From the NCBI GenBank assembly GCA_025356185.1, contig JANXUN010000631.1:1-11318 (forward strand): a DNA stretch of 11,318 nucleotides, in the 5' to 3' direction. The notes below the pieces were generated by a model. That model saw nothing but the letters and a program-made list of their open reading frames with translations, was not told the origin of the DNA and made no database searches. This document shows, piece by piece, positions 7,091 through 11,318 of the stretch. The number at the start of each line of letters is the position of its first letter. Within the stretch, counting starts at the first letter, position 1. The DNA is from Gemmatimonadaceae bacterium (GTDB lineage: Bacteria > Gemmatimonadota > Gemmatimonadetes > Gemmatimonadales > Gemmatimonadaceae). A program made the position numbers and the translations under genes.

Positions 7091-7545
7091 TGTCTATTCA
7101 CGTGCGAAGCGCGACTTCAAACGACGTGTACGCCGTTGTGTCACTCGTACGCGCACGCGACTTACCCAGTGATGGACTTGCTGAGCTGGTACGCGCGCAT
7201 CCACAGCATGTGCTCGTGGCCGAGCTAAGCGGCATCATTGTCGGCGTGAGCGCGCTCGATGTGCGGGGCTCCTGCGCACTGATGCGTTCCGTCGCCGTGG
7301 CGTCTGACCTGTCAACGCTCGGTGTCGGTTCGCGATTAGTCACCGATTTGTTAGCATTGGCACGAGCGAATCAGCTGTCTGCGGTGTATTTGCTCACGAC
7401 AACAGCGGAGCGATGGTTTCCGCGATTTGGATTTAGCGTGGTTGATCGTGCGCTGGTGCCCAAGGCGATCGCCGACACGATCGAGTTTACGAAGGCATGT
7501 CCGTCCAGCGCGATAGCGATGCAGTGCACACTGACGACTCCGTAG
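7090..7545 (+). CDS. ArsN2-like GNAT N-acetyltransferase
   Basis: This 151-residue cytoplasmic protein has the single-domain GNAT fold, which transfers an acetyl group from acetyl-CoA. It starts IHVRSATSNDV, has a core strand VLVAELSGIIVGVSALDV, then LMRSVAVASDL (64-74) and the CoA pyrophosphate loop STLGVGSRL, and continues with YLLTTTAERWFPRFGF (100-115). The signature LRSVAV, LLTTTAE.WF.R.GF, P.AIA.T.EF and CP.SA matches my knowledge of the ArsN2 group, acetyltransferases often found in arsenic-resistance clusters. The loop lacks the usual Arg/Gln-x-x-Gly beginning (STLGVG). It begins at the TGATG overlap with the VOC gene behind a good AAGGAG. No arsB, arsC, arsM or arsR lies in the window, so the substrate remains open. 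Confidence 0.82.
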   Translation: MSIHVRSATSNDVYAVVSLVRARDLPSDGLAELVRAHPQHVLVAELSGIIVGVSALDVRGSCALMRSVAVASDLSTLGVGSRLVTDLLALARANQLSAVYLLTTTAERWFPRFGFSVVDRALVPKAIADTIEFTKACPSSAIAMQCTLTTP

Positions 7546-7574
7546 CTCGCTTCTCACCATCTACTTTTCCACAC

Positions 7575-8378
7575 ATGCCACGCTATTTGAGTGCGGTGCG
7601 CGCGACGATCGTTGCATTGCTGCTCGCGCTACCGACCTTTGCATCGTCGCTCACGGCGCAAAGTGGTACGTCGAGCGCCAGCGCGTTCACCACCACACCA
7701 CCGCTTCCGTGGCCACCGGTCGCGACGTTTTCGATTTTAGGATACGACCCGAAGACGGGTGAAGTTGGCGGTGCGGTGCAGTCGCGCGTGTTTGCGGTCG
7801 GCAACGGCGTATTGTGGGCCGAAGCAGGTGTCGGTGTCGCGGCAACGCAGGCGATTGTCGACGTGAGCTATGGGCCGCAGGCGATTGCACTGTTGCGCGG
7901 GGGAATGAAGCCCGCCGAGGTTGTGAAAAAAGTGTGGGACGATGACCCAGATCCGCGTCCAGTGGATTGGACGAAGTTTGGTCGGCAGTTTGCCGTGATC
8001 GACGCGAAAGGCAACGTCGCAGCCTACACAGGTCCGAAAGCCACGGATTGGGCGGGAGACAAGCAAGGCACATTCTGTACTGCGCAAGGCAACATTCTTG
8101 CGAGCCCCGACGTGGTGAGCGCGATGGTCAAGGCGTTCGAAAGCACCGAAGGTCATTTATCGTTCCGGTTACTTGCTGCGCTTGAAGCGGGACAAATCGC
8201 CGGCGGCGACAAGCGCGGTATGCAATCCGCGGCGATGGTCATCGTAAAAAAAGACGCTGGCGTGTGGCTGCACAACGATGTCGTCGTGCGCTTGCAAGTT
8301 GACGACAACCCCGAGCCGATCAAAGAGCTGCGACGCCTCGTTGAAAAAGCGGCGACGCAACGCCGCCCTGCGCGTTGA
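7575..8378 (+). CDS. Exported DUF1028-family protein (Ntn-hydrolase-like fold)
   Basis: The 267-residue protein has a signal peptide (MPRYLSAVRA, then a hydrophobic core to residue 25, likely cut at LTA-Q, 28/29), a Ser/Thr/Pro linker, and a DUF1028 domain from about 50 to 250. Typical motifs are ATFSILGYDPKTGEVGGAVQS, AVGNGVLWAEAGVGVAATQA, RQFAVIDAKGNVAAYTG, QGNILAS, RLLAALEAGQIAGGDKRG and MQSAAMVIVKK. DUF1028 proteins are assigned to the Ntn-hydrolase-like superfamily, but their substrates are not established. The start at 7575 was chosen because the signal peptide begins there; the longer reading from 7497 overlaps the GNAT gene and buries that signal. It lies 29 nt after the GNAT gene, and its TGA overlaps the next gene's TTG start (TTGA). 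Confidence 0.9.
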   Translation: MPRYLSAVRATIVALLLALPTFASSLTAQSGTSSASAFTTTPPLPWPPVATFSILGYDPKTGEVGGAVQSRVFAVGNGVLWAEAGVGVAATQAIVDVSYGPQAIALLRGGMKPAEVVKKVWDDDPDPRPVDWTKFGRQFAVIDAKGNVAAYTGPKATDWAGDKQGTFCTAQGNILASPDVVSAMVKAFESTEGHLSFRLLAALEAGQIAGGDKRGMQSAAMVIVKKDAGVWLHNDVVVRLQVDDNPEPIKELRRLVEKAATQRRPAR

Positions 8379-9916
8379 TTCGCGCTCGCTGGTCACACAT
8401 TGCGCTGACAATCGCGTGGGCGATAAGCGCGCATGCGACGCTGCTGGTCGCGCAGGTCGTCAAGCCGCCACCCAAAACGCCACCGGTCAAAGCGCCCGTT
8501 AAAGCGCCTGTAAAGCCGGCGTCCAAAGCGCCAGCAAAGCCGGTTACGGTGTCACCCGCACCAGCGCCGCCAAATATTGTGCTGCTTGTCGTGAATGACT
8601 GGGGTTGGCAGGATCTCAGTGTGCCACTCTTTCGCGATACGACCGACGCCAATCGCACGTTTCACACGCCGGCTATTGAACGCTTCGCCGCAGAAGGTGT
8701 CACATTCACCAACGCGTACGCCGCTGCGTCCGTCGGGTCACCGACGCGCGCGACGATGCTCACAGGCCGCTCGCCCGCGTTCATGCATCTCACCGGCGAT
8801 GTCTCTGATACGCTGGCGGCAAACACGACTGTCGATGGCATGCGGAATCCAGCGTGGAACAGTCGTGGTGTCTCGAATGCGGCGAGCCCGCGCGCATACA
8901 CCGGTGCACTGCTGCCGACGATTTTACACTCCGCGGGTTACCGCGCCGTTCATGTTGGTCGTTCGGAGTGGAGCGCAGCGGGCATGGGCTACGACGAACT
9001 GATTCCGTCGCCGCCGCACGCAGCCGAGTGGCCCAGCACAATGCGCGACGCGCTCGACAAAGCGAGTGCGTCGACGGCGTCGAGTACGTCGCCCGCGCCA
9101 TTTTTTCTGCACGTTGAGTTTGACGCGATCGCGCTCAGCAGTGACGTCGATAGCGCACGCTTTGTGCGGGCTGGTGAGGGCGGCCTCGACTCAGCAGGCG
9201 CCGCATACGCCGCGCGCCTTGGCACGATCGACAGCGCGCTCGCGGAAGTTTCCGCATGGCTCGCTACACACACTCTGACGGATCGTACCGTTGTCATCAT
9301 TACCAGCGACAACGGTGGCGACGCGTCGGCCCAACGAGGCGGTCTGCGCAACATGCAGAATGCTCCGCTCACCGGCGGTATGGGCTCGGCATACGAAGGC
9401 GGTATTCGCGTGCCTCTGATGATTCGCTGGCCCGGTGTCGCACGCACCGGCCGACGCGACGACACACCAGTGATCACCGATGATTTGTTTCCGACGTTTC
9501 TTCGTATTGCGCGTATTCCCAACATGGTCGCACAACTCAAGGATGCGTCCGGTCATGACCTCGCGTCGACGATTGATCACACGGTTCCACTCGCGAGTGA
9601 TCGACCGCTCGTGTGGCATTATCCGCACGTGAGTGCGCGTCGTGGACCCGGCGTGGAGCCCTACTCCGCCATTCGAGTTGCAAAGTGGAAGTTGATCTAC
9701 TTCTACTCGGGGAGTCGCTACGAGCTGTACGATCTCTCGTCTGATATTGGCGAGCAGCGCAATCAGGTGCTCAAGCAGCCGGAAATTGCAGCGCGACTCG
9801 CCGAGCAACTTCGCGACGCCCTCACAACAGTGAGCGCACAAATGCCCGTCGATGCTGCGTACGGCACACCCATGATGCTACCCGGTCGCATTATCGTGCC
9901 TATTCCGCCACAATAG
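8375..9916 (+). CDS. Exported sulfatase-fold protein with degenerate active site (probable pseudo-sulfatase)
   Basis: The 513-residue protein has a signal sequence (RARWSHIALTIAWAISAHATLLVAQ), a Pro/Lys/Ala linker (30-66) and an arylsulfatase-type alkaline-phosphatase fold. Recognisable blocks are PNIVLLVVNDWGWQDL, HTPAIERFAAEGVTFTNAYA, GSPTRATMLTGR, LPTILHSAGYRAVHVGR, TVVIITSDNGGD, YEGGIRVPLMIRWPG, ITDDLFPTFLRIA and a C-terminal KWKLIYFYSG domain. The catalytic set is eroded. The C-x-P-x-R formylglycine site reads G121-S-P-T-R; the DD metal pair is N74-D75; the usual GKxH is G195-R-S-E198; the PHxP histidine position reads DAIAL; and the GGKG lysine is M336. Only D312-N313 of the metal site is canonical. 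The start is TTG 8375, overlapping the DUF1028 stop; no in-frame ATG occurs before the sulfatase motifs. The reading frame is intact. Classical sulfatase activity is therefore unlikely, and its role is unknown. Confidence 0.88.
   Translation: MIRARWSHIALTIAWAISAHATLLVAQVVKPPPKTPPVKAPVKAPVKPASKAPAKPVTVSPAPAPPNIVLLVVNDWGWQDLSVPLFRDTTDANRTFHTPAIERFAAEGVTFTNAYAAASVGSPTRATMLTGRSPAFMHLTGDVSDTLAANTTVDGMRNPAWNSRGVSNAASPRAYTGALLPTILHSAGYRAVHVGRSEWSAAGMGYDELIPSPPHAAEWPSTMRDALDKASASTASSTSPAPFFLHVEFDAIALSSDVDSARFVRAGEGGLDSAGAAYAARLGTIDSALAEVSAWLATHTLTDRTVVIITSDNGGDASAQRGGLRNMQNAPLTGGMGSAYEGGIRVPLMIRWPGVARTGRRDDTPVITDDLFPTFLRIARIPNMVAQLKDASGHDLASTIDHTVPLASDRPLVWHYPHVSARRGPGVEPYSAIRVAKWKLIYFYSGSRYELYDLSSDIGEQRNQVLKQPEIAARLAEQLRDALTTVSAQMPVDAAYGTPMMLPGRIIVPIPPQ
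8462..8572 (+). repeat. Pro/Lys/Ala-rich low-complexity linker in the sulfatase-like gene
   Basis: Residues 30-66 are mostly Pro, Lys, Ala and Val, with repeated KAPVK and KAPAK units built on an AAAGCGCC-like core. The linker separates the signal or anchor from the globular domain and is positively charged, which could let it span or bind the cell wall. Confidence 0.75.
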
Positions 9917-9941
9917 TCGACGTCTCCGGCACGCATCGCGA
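9917..9941. other. Short convergent intergenic gap, nothing recognised
   Basis: Only 25 nt separate the sulfatase-like stop (plus) from the GH18 stop (minus). No GC hairpin with a T-run is present on either strand, so transcripts probably run into each other or end by Rho. Confidence 0.6.
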
Positions 9942-11042
9942 TTACAAATTGGGTAACGCCCAGATGCGCATGTCTTCAAGCCCCAGCATCCACACCGAAT
10001 AACCGCGCAGTTTGTATGTGCGCACGAGCGCGAGCTTCGCTTGAAAAGATCGCACGTCTTCAAGCCACACGTGCTCAAAGACGCCCGCGTTTTCAAACAT
10101 CGCAAACGGCGATTGTTGCACCGGATCCCAGACGCGCGTGGCGCGATATTTTTTGATGATGCTATCGCCAGTGGCGTAACTGATATCGTTGCCGCGCGCG
10201 TGTGCGCCGTCGCGCCAATTCCAGCCAGGAAACCAATGGTCGGAGTACCCGGGAATGCCAAGCGAGATTTTGCCAGGTGGTACACCCTGCTTCAGCACAA
10301 ACTCCAGGCATGCTTTGATCCATGGCGTGCCGCCAACGGGACCGGGCGTCGACCCGCCGGTGTGCTGCGCATACGTCATGTACGACAAGAAATCCAACGT
10401 GTCCGCGAGCGCTTTGTAGTCGTACACGCCGCGCCAGTTGTCGTAAATCCATCGATGATACGCGGTGGGGCCGGGATCATCGCTGGTGCGCGGCACTACT
10501 GCCGCCGATAGCGTGCATCCGGCGCGATGCACCGAATCGACCGCTTCCTGCACGAATCGCGTGAAGACATCGCGATCGGTCACGTGCACATTTTCAATGT
10601 CAAACTGTAGCCCGTCGACATGCTGCTCGCGACACACACGCGCCAAACTGCGAATCGCGTGCGCACGGACTTCTGCCACAACCAAGATGCGATGCATCAT
10701 GACTTGATCAAAGCCAGGATTCATGACTAACGGAATGATCGTCACGTGCTGCGCGCGTGCGACCCGCACAACCGTCGTATCGAGCGCGCCTTGGATATCG
10801 CCGTCGTTGTCAAAGACAAATACCTGTGGCGACACGGCCGAGATGTGCGCAGCATGCGCGACAAAGTCGAGGGTGCTTGGTGCCCCGTTACGGGTATACC
10901 AGATCGACTCAAGCGTCGACGCGCGATGGGGCGCCGTGCGATGGGGCGCCGTGCGAGTGGGCGCCGCGCGTGTTTGCGCTCGCACCGATGTCGCGGCGAG
11001 CGCCAACAGGAGCGGCGCACCACGGCGCACCGAGCGCAGCAT
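9942..11042 (-). CDS. Exported GH18-family glycosidase, YaaH/SleL-like
   Basis: The 366-residue protein has a signal peptide (MLRSVRRGAPLLLALAATSVRA, cut near Q23), a short R/T/A/P/H repeat and a GH18 TIM-barrel domain like that of spore-cortex hydrolase YaaH and related peptidoglycan N-acetylglucosaminidases. The motif HVDGLQFDIENV gives D143, D148 and the catalytic acid E150, with Gln at the third position where chitinases have Asp. Further landmarks are FLSYMTYAQHTGGSTPGPVGG, ISLGIPGYSDHWFPGW, FENAGVFEHVWLEDVRSFQAKLAL and GYSVWMLGLED. MTYA replaces the frequent MTYD. No LysM is visible. It starts at ATG 11042, sharing 1 nt with the osmC-like stop (TGATG); GTG at 11045 is an alternative. 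It is probably co-transcribed with the OsmC-like gene. A role in peptidoglycan or chitin-like glycan cleavage is inferred. Confidence 0.87.
   Translation of the reverse strand: MLRSVRRGAPLLLALAATSVRAQTRAAPTRTAPHRTAPHRASTLESIWYTRNGAPSTLDFVAHAAHISAVSPQVFVFDNDGDIQGALDTTVVRVARAQHVTIIPLVMNPGFDQVMMHRILVVAEVRAHAIRSLARVCREQHVDGLQFDIENVHVTDRDVFTRFVQEAVDSVHRAGCTLSAAVVPRTSDDPGPTAYHRWIYDNWRGVYDYKALADTLDFLSYMTYAQHTGGSTPGPVGGTPWIKACLEFVLKQGVPPGKISLGIPGYSDHWFPGWNWRDGAHARGNDISYATGDSIIKKYRATRVWDPVQQSPFAMFENAGVFEHVWLEDVRSFQAKLALVRTYKLRGYSVWMLGLEDMRIWALPNL
10925..10969. repeat. 15-bp x3 tandem repeat in the GH18 gene
   Basis: GATGGGGCGCCGTGC occurs twice exactly (10925-10939 and 10940-10954), followed by a diverged third copy, GAGTGGGCGCCGCGC (10955-10969). 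On the coding strand the units give an RTAPH pentapeptide repeat just behind the signal peptide. Because the unit is a multiple of three, copy-number change would alter linker length without breaking the frame. Confidence 0.9.
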
Positions 11043-11318
11043 CACACGAGCGTCACTTCGAGCGTAATGGGCACGCTCAGTGCACGCGACACGGGACAGT
11101 TCGCCTTCGCGTTCGCGGCAAATTCTTGGAGCTGCGCGTCGGTTACGCCTGGCACTTTCGCTTCGAGTTTGAGCAGGATGCCGGTGATGGTGTTCCCCTT
11201 TCCTTCGACGGGGCCCATCGTCAGCAAGGCTTCAGTGCGTAATTCTTCGGGCGTGAAGCCGTTGTTGCTGAACTGAAATGACACTGCCATGGTGAAGCAC
11301 CCTGCGTGCGCTGCCGCG
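11042..11318 (-). CDS. OsmC-family peroxiredoxin (5' end beyond window)
   Basis: OsmC-family proteins reduce organic hydroperoxides with a pair of cysteines. The reading frame stays open to the right edge, and the first complete codons give AAAHAGCFT followed by MAVSFQFSNNGFTPEEL. AAHAGCF is the conserved peroxidatic-Cys motif, and NCPVSRAL holds the second Cys, with the typical ITGILLKLEAKVPGV between them. The ATG at 11290 is therefore internal; about 50 N-terminal residues of a usual ~140 lie outside. Its TGA (11044-11042) overlaps the GH18 start. It is a cytoplasmic oxidative-stress protein; whether it is OsmC, Ohr or a YhfA-like relative cannot be fixed from this part, but the motifs favour OsmC. 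Confidence 0.92.
   Translation of the reverse strand, partial: AAAHAGCFTMAVSFQFSNNGFTPEELRTEALLTMGPVEGKGNTITGILLKLEAKVPGVTDAQLQEFAANAKANCPVSRALSVPITLEVTLV

Noticed and set aside
7497..7574. Earlier start for the DUF1028 gene
   Set aside because: It overlaps the GNAT gene and puts 26 polar residues before a clear signal peptide that begins at 7575.
9917..9941. Bidirectional terminator between the convergent genes
   Set aside because: The 25-nt gap has no convincing stem-loop with a T-run on either strand.

Overview
The window looks like a chromosomal stretch of a moderately high-GC, Gram-negative-type bacterium. Several proteins carry Sec signal peptides, good Shine-Dalgarno sites are rare, and many genes overlap by 1 to 4 nt. 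The style resembles Gemmatimonadota, but that is only an impression; no rRNA or other phylogenetic marker is present. I see no mobile element, CRISPR array or RNA gene.

Region 1 (1-6082, minus strand) is a high-affinity potassium uptake locus, read right to left: kdpE (response regulator), kdpD (histidine kinase), a 121-nt gap with a candidate KdpE operator, a 40-aa membrane peptide, kdpF (29 aa), kdpA and kdpB. KdpB runs off the left edge, so kdpC, if present, lies outside. KdpD is the short form: it has the four-helix membrane region, GAF-like region and kinase core, but not the large N-terminal KdpD/Usp sensor. A three-copy 14-bp tandem repeat lies across the kdpE/kdpD junction.

Region 2 (6173-9916, plus strand), divergent from kdpE, is a tightly packed four-gene run: a two-domain VOC (glyoxalase/extradiol dioxygenase-like) protein, an ArsN2-like GNAT acetyltransferase (1-nt overlap), an exported DUF1028 protein (29-nt gap), and an exported sulfatase-fold protein (4-nt TTGA overlap). 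The last is the most striking gene here. Its fold is intact, but the formylglycine Cys and nearly all other catalytic positions are substituted, so it looks like a pseudo-sulfatase.

Region 3 (9942-11318, minus strand), convergent with region 2, holds an OsmC-family peroxiredoxin gene whose 5' part is cut off by the right edge. It overlaps an exported YaaH-like GH18 glycosidase gene that carries a 15-bp tandem repeat just after its signal peptide.

The window therefore combines ion homeostasis (Kdp), small-molecule detoxification (VOC, ArsN2-like, OsmC) and exported envelope proteins (DUF1028, sulfatase-like, GH18). The Kdp assignments are firm. The functional links inside region 2 are inference from gene packing.
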